From contig PAFU01000047.1 of the NCBI GenBank assembly GCA_002704225.1, positions 14,703 through 78,702 of the forward strand: a DNA stretch of 64,000 bases. Direction: 5' to 3'. The stretch's first letter is position 1, and every line of letters starts with the position of its first letter. Made by a program: the position numbers and the translations under genes. Under the pieces are notes generated by a model. That model worked only from the letters and a program-made list of their open reading frames with translations, was not told the DNA's origin and searched no databases. Origin of the DNA: Gammaproteobacteria bacterium. Its GTDB lineage: Bacteria; Pseudomonadota; Gammaproteobacteria; Pseudomonadales; Azotimanducaceae. This document shows, one piece after another, positions 28,702 to 38,125 of this stretch.

Positions 28702-29457
28702 TTAAACCGGCGTGATGGGAATGATGTTCTGTCCGTGCAGGCCACATTCCTTCTGTGTTGCTTCTTCCCACCACCATCGCCCGGCACGCTCGTGCTCAAA
28801 TGGGCTGACTGCACGGGTGCAGGGCTGGCAGCCGACAGAGATAAAGCCTCTGTCGTGCAGCGGATTGTAGGCGACGCGATTTTCCCGGATGTAGTGCCAG
28901 ATATCGGCCGAGGTCCACTGGGCCAGTGGGTTGAACTTTGTGAGGTCGTTCCCTTCGGTGGAAAAGGCCTCATCGCGTTGACGCAGTGGAACATCGCTTC
29001 GCGTGACGCTTTGATCTTGGCGTTGTCCGGTTATCCACGCATCCAACGTCGCCAGCTTCTTACGTAAGGGCTGAACTTTTCTGACCCCGCAGCATTCTTG
29101 ATGCCCATCCTCATAGAAGCTGAACAGTCCCTTCGCTTTGACCAAATTTTGTACGCCCTCGGGATCCGGGTTCAACAGTTCAATGGGTTGATCGTACTGC
29201 GTTCTGACGGTCTCGAAGAATTCGTAGGTTTCGCTGTGCAGGCGGCCGGTGTCGAGAGAAAAAACGTCGATGGTCAGACCGAGTTTTCGGATGAGATCGA
29301 TGAGTACGATGTCTTCAGCGCCGCTGAACGACAGGGCGATGCTGCCCGGTTTAAATTCTTTGAGCGCCTCGCGCAGCAGGTTCTGAGTCGTGCGCAGGCG
29401 TGCAGACAGTGAGTTTTCCTGTGCCGCTGGGTTTGTTTGAGCGGAATTAGCATTCAT
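28702..29457 (-). CDS. cysH: Adenylyl-sulfate (APS) reductase, CysH family with Fe-S cluster
   Basis: The enzyme reduces activated sulfate to sulfite. The 251-residue protein has the adenylate-binding SFSGAEDIVLIDLIRKLG and the C-terminal KECGLHG active-site cysteine. It also has the two cysteine pairs CC (HQECCGVRKVQPLR) and C-x-x-C (SVGCQPCTRAV) that bind a [4Fe-4S] cluster. E. coli-type PAPS reductases lack these pairs, so this enzyme most likely uses APS directly, with thioredoxin as reductant, and would bypass the need for an APS kinase. It converges on cysB and is divergent from thrH. Confidence 0.94.
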   Translation of the reverse strand: MNANSAQTNPAAQENSLSARLRTTQNLLREALKEFKPGSIALSFSGAEDIVLIDLIRKLGLTIDVFSLDTGRLHSETYEFFETVRTQYDQPIELLNPDPEGVQNLVKAKGLFSFYEDGHQECCGVRKVQPLRKKLATLDAWITGQRQDQSVTRSDVPLRQRDEAFSTEGNDLTKFNPLAQWTSADIWHYIRENRVAYNPLHDRGFISVGCQPCTRAVSPFEHERAGRWWWEEATQKECGLHGQNIIPITPV

Positions 29458-29593
29458 AACAGGGCGAAGCCTCCGGGCAAGCGATCATCAAAGGGTGGCC
29501 TGAAGCCATTGGCGCGCACATTAACAGGCGGAAAATCGTAAAAAAAAGAATCTGTTGCTATATGCTTACGCCAAATTTTTTTAGGGGATTGCG

Positions 29594-30199
29594 GTGGATA
29601 TTCTGTGTCTTGATTTAGAAGGCGTGCTGGTTCCAGAAGTGTGGCAGGCGGTGGCGAAAGAGACCCAGATACCCGAGTTGCTCAAAACAACTCGCGATAT
29701 TCCCAACTACGATGATTTGATGAACTACCGACTGGGAATCATCGATCAACACGACATAACGTTGAGTCAAATTCAGGCGGAGATCGCCAAGCTGGCGCCG
29801 TTGCCCGGTGCCGCAGATTTTCTTCGCTGGGCCCGTCAGCACTTTCAGGTGGCAATTATTTCGGACACGTTTTACGAATTTGCTGCACCATTGATGGCCC
29901 AACTTGATGAACCGTTCTTGCTCTGTCACAAGTTAGAGATCAGCAACGATCGCATCACTGGGTACCGGCTGCGTCAGGCCGATCCAAAGCGTTGTTCGGT
30001 CAAAGCGTTCAAGTCCCTAGAGCTGAATATCATTGCGGCGGGCGATTCGTTCAATGACGTTTCCATGCTGGAAGAGGCGGATGCGGGTATCTTTTTCCAG
30101 GCGCCGGACAACGTGCGGGAGCAGTTCCCTCAATACCCACTGGCAAACGACTACCAAGAGCTGCAACAACTCATTCTTGCCGCTCAAAGCCGGTTCTAG
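29594..30199 (+). CDS. thrH: Phosphoserine phosphatase / homoserine phosphotransferase ThrH
   Basis: ThrH is a HAD-family enzyme that dephosphorylates phosphoserine and can move the phosphate to homoserine. The 201-residue protein has motif I at the N-terminus (DILCLDLEGVLVPE, with D7 and E9), motif II near AIISDTFYEFAAPL, and motif III/IV in AAGDSFNDVSMLEEAD. It starts at GTG 29594 behind AGGGGAT. It is divergent from cysH and followed by prpB 77 bp later. The cysB-cysH-thrH neighbourhood is also found in pseudomonads; serine from this step feeds cysteine synthesis. Confidence 0.92.
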   Translation: MDILCLDLEGVLVPEVWQAVAKETQIPELLKTTRDIPNYDDLMNYRLGIIDQHDITLSQIQAEIAKLAPLPGAADFLRWARQHFQVAIISDTFYEFAAPLMAQLDEPFLLCHKLEISNDRITGYRLRQADPKRCSVKAFKSLELNIIAAGDSFNDVSMLEEADAGIFFQAPDNVREQFPQYPLANDYQELQQLILAAQSRF

Positions 30200-30276
30200 C
30201 CGCCCGAGGGGGCGCGCAGCGGAGCCAAGTTCGGTAGCATGGGTTATTGGAAAATTTTACAGATGGAGAGCAGTTC

Positions 30277-31161
30277 ATGAGCCAAGGTCAGAAATTTCGT
30301 GCGGCTATCAGCGCCGCGGCCCCCACGCCGCTGCAGATACCAGGCACGATTAATGCCTACACCGCATTAATGGCAGAACGGGTAGGTCACCAGGCCATCT
30401 ATTTATCCGGCGGCGGGGGGGCAAACGCTTCCTATGGGTTGCCGGATTTGGGTATGACGTCGTTGAACGACGTTTTGGAAGACGTCAGACGGATTACCGG
30501 CGCAACAGATTTGCCGTTATTGGTCGATATTGACACCGGCTGGGGGGGCGCTTTCAACATTGCTAAGACTGTGCGGGACATGACCGCGGCAGGCGCTGCG
30601 GCGGGACATATTGAAGATCAGGTCTCCCAGAAGCGCTGTGGTCACCGGCCCAACAAGGCCATCGTGTCCGTGCAAGAAATGGTGGATCGCATCAAGGCAG
30701 CCGTGGACGCGAAAACCGATAACGACTTTGTTGTCATGGCGCGGACGGATGCCCTTTCGGTGGACGGCATGAACGCGGTGATCGATCGCGCCGGGGCCTT
30801 CGCTGAAGCGGGCGCGGATTCGATTTTTGCCGAGGCCATGACTGAGATCGATATGTATCGACCCATCATCGAGGCCGCCGGTGTGCCGGTTTTGGCCAAT
30901 CTGACCGAATTTGGGCAAACGCCCCTGTATCATGTGGACGAACTGGCGGAAGTCGGCATCGCCATGGCGCTGTACCCCCTGTCTGCTTTTCGAGCCATGA
31001 ACAAAGCGGCGTTGACGGTGTATCAAGCGCTGAAGGATGAGGGCAGTCAAACCAGCGTGGTAGACACCATGCAAACCCGCATGGAACTGTATGACTTCTT
31101 GGGCTATCACGCCTACGAAGAAAAATTGGACGAGTTGTTTGCCGGTCAAGGCAACGGCTAA
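30277..31161 (+). CDS. prpB: 2-methylisocitrate lyase
   Basis: PrpB splits 2-methylisocitrate into pyruvate and succinate, the last step of the methylcitrate cycle for propionyl-CoA. From ATG 30277 (GGAGAG upstream) it is 294 residues. It has the isocitrate-lyase-family signature with catalytic C121 ([10 protein letters not shown]) and metal-binding aspartates D85 and D87 ([11 protein letters not shown]). An in-frame TTG at 30247 is less likely. prpC follows after 44 bp. No prpR-type regulator gene is found beside the cluster. Confidence 0.95.
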   Translation: MSQGQKFRAAISAAAPTPLQIPGTINAYTALMAERVGHQAIYLSGGGGANASYGLPDLGMTSLNDVLEDVRRITGATDLPLLVDIDTGWGGAFNIAKTVRDMTAAGAAAGHIEDQVSQKRCGHRPNKAIVSVQEMVDRIKAAVDAKTDNDFVVMARTDALSVDGMNAVIDRAGAFAEAGADSIFAEAMTEIDMYRPIIEAAGVPVLANLTEFGQTPLYHVDELAEVGIAMALYPLSAFRAMNKAALTVYQALKDEGSQTSVVDTMQTRMELYDFLGYHAYEEKLDELFAGQGNG

Positions 31162-31205
31162 GTAACGTTCGCAAATCGTAAATAACGGCGGCAAAGGAGA
31201 GACAT

Positions 31206-32330
31206 ATGGCCGAAAAGAAATTAGGCGGAGCGGGGCTGCGCGGCCAAAGCGCAGGCAGTACTGAGCTTTGCACCGTGGGCAAGAGCGGTACCGGATTGAC
31301 CTATCGGGGCTACGACATTACCGATTTGGCAGATAATGCGACCTTCGAAGAGGTGGCCTATCTGATTTTTTACGGTGAACTTCCGAATGCGAGACAACTC
31401 GACGACTACCACAAGGTGCTTAAGGCAAATCGTAAATTGCCAGCCACCTTACTGGAGGTGCTCGAGCGTATTCCCGCTGATACGCATCCGATGGATGTGA
31501 TGCGGACAGGTTGCTCCATGCTCGGCAATTTGGAGCCGGAAGGAGATTTCTCGAACCAGCAGACCGTGGCTAATCGACTGCTTGGCGCGTTACCAGGCAT
31601 CATCAACTACTGGTATCGCTTCAGCCATGACGGTGTGCGCATCGATACCGATACCGACGCAGATTCACTGGCCGGTCATTTTCTGGAAACGCTGACGGGT
31701 AAGAAGCCCAGTGCCTTACATCAGCGGGTGATGGATGTTTCCCTGATTCTTTACGCTGAACACGAGTTCAACGCCTCAACGTTCACCGCCAGGGTGTGCG
31801 CTTCTACGTTGTCTGACATGCATTCCTGCGTGACTGGCGCCATTGGTTCCCTGCGAGGCCCTCTGCATGGGGGTGCCAACGAAGCGGCGATGGAGCTGAT
31901 TGAGAAGTTTTCAACTGCCGATGAAGCAAGCACTGGTTTGCTGGGCATGCTGGAACGTAAGGAAAAGATCATGGGCTTCGGTCACGCGATCTACAGCACC
32001 TCAGATCCGCGTAATGTCATCATCAAGCAGTGGGCAGAGAAGCTGGCGAACGAAGTGGGCGACACCGTTTTGTATCCGGTTTCATGCGCGATCGAAAAGG
32101 TCATGTGGGATGAAAAAGCACTGTTTGCCAACGCAGACTTTTTTCATGCGTCCGCCTACAACTTCATGGGCATTCCCACGAAATTGTTTACACCGATCTT
32201 CGTTTGTTCGCGGGTGTCGGGCTGGAGTGCCCATGTCATGGAGCAGCGTGAAAACAACCGTATCATCCGCCCAAGTGCAGATTACATCGGCCCGGAGCCG
32301 CGGGCAGTGACGCCACTGGCGGATCGCTAA
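31206..32330 (+). CDS. prpC: 2-methylcitrate synthase
   Basis: PrpC condenses propionyl-CoA and oxaloacetate to 2-methylcitrate. The 374-residue protein has the citrate-synthase fold residues, with the substrate-binding histidines in SLRGPLHGGANEAAMEL and MGFGHAIYSTSDPR and the catalytic Asp region near KVMWDEKALFANADFFHA. The short length and the N-terminal AGLRGQSAGSTELCTVGKSG are typical of PrpC rather than GltA. It starts at ATG 31206 with GGAGAG upstream. It forms the end of the prpB-prpC pair, facing prpF across a short hairpin-containing gap. Confidence 0.93.
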   Translation: MAEKKLGGAGLRGQSAGSTELCTVGKSGTGLTYRGYDITDLADNATFEEVAYLIFYGELPNARQLDDYHKVLKANRKLPATLLEVLERIPADTHPMDVMRTGCSMLGNLEPEGDFSNQQTVANRLLGALPGIINYWYRFSHDGVRIDTDTDADSLAGHFLETLTGKKPSALHQRVMDVSLILYAEHEFNASTFTARVCASTLSDMHSCVTGAIGSLRGPLHGGANEAAMELIEKFSTADEASTGLLGMLERKEKIMGFGHAIYSTSDPRNVIIKQWAEKLANEVGDTVLYPVSCAIEKVMWDEKALFANADFFHASAYNFMGIPTKLFTPIFVCSRVSGWSAHVMEQRENNRIIRPSADYIGPEPRAVTPLADR

Positions 32331-32379
32331 AAGCTCTGACCCATGCTGCCTGTCGTCAATGGCAGGCGGTAACGGCGTT

Positions 32380-32407
32380 GGTCGCTTCTTGCGACCTTGT
32401 CCTTGTC
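32380..32407 (+). terminator. Hairpin terminator-like element between prpC and prpF
   Basis: GGTCGC (32380-32385) pairs with GCGACC (32391-32396) around a TTCTT loop, followed by the T-rich TTGTCCTTGTC. A second, weaker repeat (GCCTG and CAGGC) lies around 32348-32367. Together they would end prpC transcription before it runs into prpF. Confidence 0.55.
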
Positions 32408-32418
32408 GCCGGTCCGGA

Positions 32419-33606
32419 TTAAAGCGTGTCGCCCGGAATTCTGACCCAGCCTTCCATCAGCACACGTGCGCTGCGACTCATGCTCGCCTTCGTCACCTGC
32501 CATTCGCCATCCACCAGTGCCGCCTCGGCGCCTACTTTCAATGTCCCTGACGGGTGACCGAACACCACTTGATCCCGTTCGCCACCACCAGCTGCCGTGT
32601 TGACCAGTGTGCCGGGGATAGCCGCAGCCGTGCCAATGGCCACCGCGGCAGTGCCCATCATGGCGTGGTGAAGCTTGCCCATGGACAGTGCGCGAACGAC
32701 TAAGTCTATGTTCTGACGCTCAACGGCTTTACCGCTGGATGCTGTGTAGCTTGCCGCAGGTGCAACAAAGGCTACCTTTGGGGTGTGTTGACGGCCCTCG
32801 GCTTCGGCAAGTTCCGATATGAGTCCCATTTTGATCGCACCGTGGGCACGTATGGTTTCAAAGCGAGCCAGCGTTTCGTTCGAGCCGTTGATGTCGTCTT
32901 GCAATTCGCAACCCGTGTACCCAAGTTCTGCCGCATTTAAGAAGATCGTAGGGATACCCGCGTTAATCAAGGTGGCGTTCAAACTGCCCTCGCCAGGTAC
33001 ATCGAGGGAGTCGACCAGATTGCCGGTGGGGAACATGGCGCTGCCTTCGTCGTCGGCGGGATCCATAAAGTCCACTGCGATTTCTGCTGCGGGAAAGGTG
33101 ACGCCGTCTAGCTCAAAATCTCCGGTTTCCTGAACCTGACCCCGGGTGATGGGGACCCGATTGATGATGGTTTTACCGATGTTCGCCTGCCAAATTTTAA
33201 CGTCGACAAAGCCATTTTCCGGGATGCGCTCCGGGGGCAGCATCCCTTGGGAGATCGCAAAGGGGCCGACTGCGGCGGACAGATTGCCGCAGTTACCGCT
33301 CCAGTCCACAAAGGGCTGATCAATGGACACCTGACCGAAGAGGTAATCCACGTCATGCCCGGGCTGCTGGCTGGGGCTCACGATCACCGTTTTGCTGGTG
33401 CTTGACGTGGCGCCGCCCATACCGTCGGTGTGTTTTCCATAGGGGTCGGGGCTGCCGATAACCCGCAGTAACAGGGCGTCCCGGCTGGCGCCGGGTTGTT
33501 GGGCTGGTGCCGGTAGGTCTGCCAGACTGAAAAAAACGCCCTTGCTGGTGCCGCCTCGTATGTAGGTCGCTGGAATGCGGATTTGTGCTGGATAGGATTG
33601 GTTCAT
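32419..33606 (-). CDS. prpF: Methylaconitate isomerase / AcnD-accessory protein PrpF
   Basis: PrpF is a 395-residue member of PF04303 that isomerises trans- and cis-2-methylaconitate so that AcnD-type dehydratases can complete the cycle. It shows the family N-terminus IPATYIRGGTSKGVFFSLAD, then PDPYGKHTDGMGGATSSTSK, and GNCGNLSAAVGPFA, with the catalytic cysteine region in these loops. It starts at ATG 33606 and lies 9 bp downstream of acnD, as expected for a coupled pair. It converges on prpC. Confidence 0.94.
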   Translation of the reverse strand: MNQSYPAQIRIPATYIRGGTSKGVFFSLADLPAPAQQPGASRDALLLRVIGSPDPYGKHTDGMGGATSSTSKTVIVSPSQQPGHDVDYLFGQVSIDQPFVDWSGNCGNLSAAVGPFAISQGMLPPERIPENGFVDVKIWQANIGKTIINRVPITRGQVQETGDFELDGVTFPAAEIAVDFMDPADDEGSAMFPTGNLVDSLDVPGEGSLNATLINAGIPTIFLNAAELGYTGCELQDDINGSNETLARFETIRAHGAIKMGLISELAEAEGRQHTPKVAFVAPAASYTASSGKAVERQNIDLVVRALSMGKLHHAMMGTAAVAIGTAAAIPGTLVNTAAGGGERDQVVFGHPSGTLKVGAEAALVDGEWQVTKASMSRSARVLMEGWVRIPGDTL

Positions 33607-33615
33607 AGCGCTGCT

Positions 33616-36213
33616 CTAACCGGCCGAAACAGAGGCGTCGAGAAAATCTTGGGCGAACCGCTGTAGCACGCCGCCAGCCTCGTAGATGGACACTTCCTCT
33701 GCCGTATCTAAGCGGCAAATTACTGGGATATCGACCTGTTCTCCGTTGCGTCGTGTCATCGACACCGTCAGTTCCGCTCTTGGGGCAGGGCTGCCGTTGA
33801 CGCTAAAGATTTCTGTACCGTCGATGCCGTAGGTTGTCCGGGTTTCGCCATTTGTAAACTCCATGGGAAGCACGCCCATGCCCACTAGGTTTGTGCGGTG
33901 AATTCGTTCGAAACCTTCGGCGACAATGGCTTCTACTCCTGCCAGACGAACACCCTTGGCCGCCCAATCGCGAGAACTGCCTTGGCCGTAATCAGCTCCG
34001 GCAACAATGATCAGTGGCTGTTTGCGCTCCATATAGGTCTCGATCGCCTCCCACATACGCACCACGTTGCCCTCAGGTTCGATGCGGGCCAAGGATCCCT
34101 GTTTGATCTCGCCATCCTCAGTGACCATCTCATTCAGCAACTTGGGGTTGGCAAAGGTCGCACGTTGGGCAGTGAGGTGGTCACCTCGGTGGGTCGCATA
34201 GGAATTGAAGTCTTCTTCCGGCAGACCCATTTTGTGAAGGTACTCGCCTGCCGCACTGTCCAGCAGAATGGCGTTGGACGGTGACAAGTGGTCTGTCGTG
34301 ATGTTGTCGCCCAGCACGGCCAAGGGGCGCATGTCGCTGAGAGTGCGTTGTCCGGCCAAGGCACCTTCCCAGTAGGGCGGCCGGCGAATGTAGGTGCTCT
34401 GCGGGCGCCACTCGTACAGTGGGTCAGTCATTTCGGTGACGTCCTTGACGTCCAAAAACATAGGGTCATAGACCTCGGTGAACTGAGCAGGCTTAACACT
34501 TTGAGCTACGATAGCGTCGATTTCCTCGTCGCTTGGCCAGATGTCGATAAGCTTCACGGGGTTACCGTCCAGATCGGTACCCAGCACATCTTGCTCGATA
34601 TCAAATCGGATTGTGCCTGCGATGGCATAGGCCACAACCAGCGGGGGCGATGCCAAAAAGGCTTGTTTGGCGTAGGGATGAATTCGACCGTCAAAGTTGC
34701 GGTTGCCCGACAGCACAGCAGTGGCGTACAGGTCTCGATCGATCACTTCTTGCTGGATGACTGGGTCCAATGCGCCACTCATGCCATTACATGTGGTGCA
34801 AGCAAAGGCCACGATACCGAAACCGAGCTGCTCTAATTCTGGCAGCAGATTCGCGTCTTCCAGATAGAGCTGGACAGCCTTAGAACCGGGAGCCAGAGAA
34901 CTCTTCACCCATGGTTTACGAGTCAGCCCCTTGGCGTTGGCGTTGCGGGCCACCAATCCTGCCGCGATGACGTTGCGTGGATTGCTGGTATTCGTGCAGC
35001 TGGTGATCGCCGCGATGATGATCGCGCCGTCGGGCATTTTGCCAGGCTCAGATTCCACCACGCCGCTGATACCTTCGGCGGCCAAATCCGTTGTCGAAAC
35101 GCGACGGTGGGGGTTCGAGGGCCCGGCGATGTTGCGGCCTACGCTGGATAGGTCAAAGCGTAGCACCCGTTCGTATTGAGCCTCCTTCATGCTGTCCGCC
35201 CAAAGCCCGGTCTGCTTCGCATAGTTTTCCACCAGCGCGACCTGTTCGTCGCTACGTCCCGTCAGGCGCAAGTAGTCGGTGGTTTTCTCATCGATATAGA
35301 ACATCGCTGCGCTGGCACCAAATTCCGGCGTCATATTGGAAATCGTTGCTCGGTCCCCCAAGGTGAGGGCATCAGCGCCTTCTCCGTAGAATTCGAGGTA
35401 GGTCGAGACCACGCGTTCCTCGCGCAAAAATTCGGTAATCGCCAGCACGATATCCGTGGCCGTGATGCCTTCTTGGCGTGTGCCGACAAGCTCTACGCCG
35501 ACAATATCCGGTAGGCGCATGTAGGAGGCGCGGCCAAGCATGACGCTTTCTGCTTCCAGGCCACCAACACCAATGGCGATCACACCGAGGGCGTCAACGT
35601 GGGGTGTGTGGCTGTCGGTACCAACCAGCGTGTCTGGGAAGGCCACGCCGTCTCGGGCGTGTACGACAGGAGACATCCGTTCCAGGTTGATCTGGTGCAT
35701 GATGCCGTTGCCAGGGGGGATGACATCCACGTTTTCAAAGGCGGTCTTGGTCCAGTTGATGAAGTGAAAGCGGTCATCATTGCGACGATCTTCAATGGCA
35801 CGATTTTTTTCAAAGGCGTCCTCTTCAAAGCCGGCATGCTCAACGGCGAGAGAGTGGTCGACGATCAGCTGGGTGGGTACCACAGGGTTCACCTTAGACG
35901 GATCGCCACCCTTGGCCGCAATCGCGTCCCGCAGACCGGCCAAATCCACCAGAGCGGTTTGGCCGAGAATGTCGTGACAGACAACGCGGGCTGGGAACCA
36001 TGGAAAGTCCAAATCCCTCTTGCGCTCGATAATTTGCGTTAGCGCCGCCGTCAAATGCTCCGGTTCGCAGCGCCGAACCAGATTTTCTGCCAGTACTTTG
36101 GCGGTGTAGGGCAGGCCCGCGTAGGCACCGGGTTTAATTGCTTCAATGGCTTCGAAGGTGTCAAAGTAGTCGAGACCAGAGTTCGGCAATGGTTTACGGT
36201 GATTTTGATTCAT
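33616..36213 (-). CDS. acnD: 2-methylcitrate dehydratase (Fe-S), AcnD
   Basis: AcnD dehydrates 2-methylcitrate to 2-methylaconitate and works with PrpF. The 865-residue protein is an aconitase-A-type enzyme with the cluster cysteines in ITSCTNTSNPRNV and ACTTCNGMSG, and the C-terminal swivel domain with GADYGQGSSRDWAAKG. The length and the N-terminus LPNSGLDYFDTFEAIEAIKP are typical of AcnD rather than AcnA, and prpF beside it settles the assignment. It starts at ATG 36213. Confidence 0.95.
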   Translation of the reverse strand: MNQNHRKPLPNSGLDYFDTFEAIEAIKPGAYAGLPYTAKVLAENLVRRCEPEHLTAALTQIIERKRDLDFPWFPARVVCHDILGQTALVDLAGLRDAIAAKGGDPSKVNPVVPTQLIVDHSLAVEHAGFEEDAFEKNRAIEDRRNDDRFHFINWTKTAFENVDVIPPGNGIMHQINLERMSPVVHARDGVAFPDTLVGTDSHTPHVDALGVIAIGVGGLEAESVMLGRASYMRLPDIVGVELVGTRQEGITATDIVLAITEFLREERVVSTYLEFYGEGADALTLGDRATISNMTPEFGASAAMFYIDEKTTDYLRLTGRSDEQVALVENYAKQTGLWADSMKEAQYERVLRFDLSSVGRNIAGPSNPHRRVSTTDLAAEGISGVVESEPGKMPDGAIIIAAITSCTNTSNPRNVIAAGLVARNANAKGLTRKPWVKSSLAPGSKAVQLYLEDANLLPELEQLGFGIVAFACTTCNGMSGALDPVIQQEVIDRDLYATAVLSGNRNFDGRIHPYAKQAFLASPPLVVAYAIAGTIRFDIEQDVLGTDLDGNPVKLIDIWPSDEEIDAIVAQSVKPAQFTEVYDPMFLDVKDVTEMTDPLYEWRPQSTYIRRPPYWEGALAGQRTLSDMRPLAVLGDNITTDHLSPSNAILLDSAAGEYLHKMGLPEEDFNSYATHRGDHLTAQRATFANPKLLNEMVTEDGEIKQGSLARIEPEGNVVRMWEAIETYMERKQPLIIVAGADYGQGSSRDWAAKGVRLAGVEAIVAEGFERIHRTNLVGMGVLPMEFTNGETRTTYGIDGTEIFSVNGSPAPRAELTVSMTRRNGEQVDIPVICRLDTAEEVSIYEAGGVLQRFAQDFLDASVSAG

Positions 36214-36295
36214 AAGGTTTACTTCGTTTCAGTGGTTCAAGCGATGTACGGGGCGCGATTGTGCCGTTAATTGGGGTCTAGCTCAAAGGCATCGG

Positions 36296-36721
36296 TCAGG
36301 CCGGCAAGGTCATCTTTATGTGGTCAATGCCTGCCTCATCGAAAACATCCCCGCAGGCGACAAAGCCAAACCGGGAATAGAACGTCTCCGCATGGCATTG
36401 CGCATGCAAAAAAATGGCCTCAAAGTTTTGTCGTTTTGCCTCTGTAATCGCTGCGGTCATCAGTAGGCTGCCGGTGCCCCCGCCACGGCAGTGTTTTAGC
36501 ACCGCCATTCGACCAATCTGGCCGCTGGGCATGATGCGGGCACAGCCGATGAAACCGTATTCATCGGAACGTGCCAGCAAGTGCACGCTGGTCTCGTCGA
36601 AGGCGTCCATTTCTACGTCCTCGGGTACCTGCTGTTCCTCAACGAAGACACGGTAGCGAATCGCCGTCAGCGCTTGTCGGTCATCGTTCTTCTGCCAATG
36701 GGCCAAACGAATCTCTATCAA
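36296..36721 (-). CDS. GNAT N-acetyltransferase, ElaA-like
   Basis: A 141-residue acetyltransferase of the GNAT superfamily, close to the ElaA type. It has the N-terminal LTAIRYRVFVEEQQVPEDVE and the acetyl-CoA-binding IGRMAVLKHCRGGGTGSLLM, then LHAQCHAETFYSRFGFVACG. The substrate is unknown. It overlaps the end of purB by four bases (36718-36721), so it is translated after purB on the same transcript. Confidence 0.87.
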   Translation of the reverse strand: MIEIRLAHWQKNDDRQALTAIRYRVFVEEQQVPEDVEMDAFDETSVHLLARSDEYGFIGCARIMPSGQIGRMAVLKHCRGGGTGSLLMTAAITEAKRQNFEAIFLHAQCHAETFYSRFGFVACGDVFDEAGIDHIKMTLPA

Positions 36722-38091
36722 GGCAGTGGGCGTCGCGCGAGTTCGGCGGCACAGCCAATATAGCGTGCCGGTGTAAGATCCTTCAGTTCCTGCATCGCCG
36801 CGTCCGGCAGCTGTAGCTCCTGCAATATTTCCTGATAAATATCGGCGGACAGGCGTCTGCCTCGAGTCACAGCTTTTAGCTGCTCGTAGGGCTCAGGCAT
36901 CGCAAATTTACGCATGACGGTTTGTACGGCCTCCGCGAGTACTTCCCAGCTGTTGTCGAGATCCGCCGCGATCGCATCTGGGTTCACATCCAGCCGCGAT
37001 AGGCCTTTCAATGTAGCTTGGTAGGCGATGCTGCAGTGCGCGAATGCGGTGCCGAGGTTTCGTAACACGGTGGAATCGGAAAGATCGCGTTGCCAGCGCG
37101 ATACCGCCAGCTTGCTCGCCATATGGTCGAGGAGAGCGTTGGCGATACCAATGTTTCCCTCGGAATTTTCGAAATCGATAGGATTTATTTTGTGTGGCAT
37201 GGTGGACGAACCGGTTTCGCCTTCCACCTTTCGCTGCTTGAAATACTCAATGGAAATGTAGCTCCACATGTCCCGATCAAAATCCAGCAGTACCTGATTG
37301 AACCGCATCAGGGCGTGGCTGATTTCCGCTATGTAGTCATGGGGCTCGATTTGTGTCGTCCAAGGGTTGTTTTGCAGGCCAAGGCTGGCGATGAATTCCT
37401 CAGACAGTGTCGCCCAGTCCACGTTTGGGTAGGCGACGAGGTGGGCGTTAAAATTACCGACTGCGCCATTGAACTTCCCTAGCAGAGGTGTGTTTTGTAC
37501 CTGCTGGCGCTGACGCTCGAGGCGGGCTGCGACGTTTTTGATTTCTTTGCCCAGGGTGGTTGGCGAGGCGGTCTGGCCATGCGTGCGTGACAGCATCGGC
37601 AGATCAGCGTTATCCGTCGCCAGCGTATTTAACGCATCGATCAGCATGCCCATCCGAGGTAATACGACGTCTCGAGCATTTTTGATCATCAGGCCGTAAG
37701 CGGTGTTGTTTATATCCTCCGATGTGCAGCCAAAGTGTATCCACTCGTTCACTGCTCGGAGAGTAGGGCGGTTTGCGAACGCTTCCTTGAGAAAGTACTC
37801 GACGGCCTTGACGTCGTGATTGGTTGTTGCTTCAAAGGTTTTGATTCGCGCCGCCGACTGAGCATCAAAATTATCGGCGATGGCTCGGACGTAGGCGTGA
37901 TCATCTGCGCTCAAGGTCGCGAATTCCTGGATGCCCGGGCATTCGCTCAAAAAAAGTACCCAGCCGCACTCAACCTCTACCCGATATTTCATCAGGCCAA
38001 ACTCACTAACGATGGGAGCCAGATCTTTGACCTTTGACTGATAGCGGCCGTCAGCTGCACCGATAGCGAAAACAGGGTCTGCGTCGGTCAT
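36718..38091 (-). CDS. purB: Adenylosuccinate lyase
   Basis: PurB cleaves SAICAR and adenylosuccinate with release of fumarate in purine synthesis. From ATG 38091 (TGGAGGAT upstream) it is 457 residues, matching E. coli PurB. The fumarase-superfamily signature reads SSTMPHKINPIDFENSEGN, and HFGCTSEDINNTAYG and SRTHGQTASPTTLGKE carry the catalytic residues. The in-frame extension to 38391 runs into mnmA and has no family sequence. It follows mnmA by 34 bp, an order shared with pseudomonads. Confidence 0.96.
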   Translation of the reverse strand: MTDADPVFAIGAADGRYQSKVKDLAPIVSEFGLMKYRVEVECGWVLFLSECPGIQEFATLSADDHAYVRAIADNFDAQSAARIKTFEATTNHDVKAVEYFLKEAFANRPTLRAVNEWIHFGCTSEDINNTAYGLMIKNARDVVLPRMGMLIDALNTLATDNADLPMLSRTHGQTASPTTLGKEIKNVAARLERQRQQVQNTPLLGKFNGAVGNFNAHLVAYPNVDWATLSEEFIASLGLQNNPWTTQIEPHDYIAEISHALMRFNQVLLDFDRDMWSYISIEYFKQRKVEGETGSSTMPHKINPIDFENSEGNIGIANALLDHMASKLAVSRWQRDLSDSTVLRNLGTAFAHCSIAYQATLKGLSRLDVNPDAIAADLDNSWEVLAEAVQTVMRKFAMPEPYEQLKAVTRGRRLSADIYQEILQELQLPDAAMQELKDLTPARYIGCAAELARRPLP

Positions 38092-38125
38092 GAAAAATAT
38101 CCTCCAGGGATTTGGTTTCGAGTGA

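Noticed and set aside
30517..31194. 225-codon frame antisense to prpB
   Set aside because: It is opposite the conserved PrpB barrel and unsupported.
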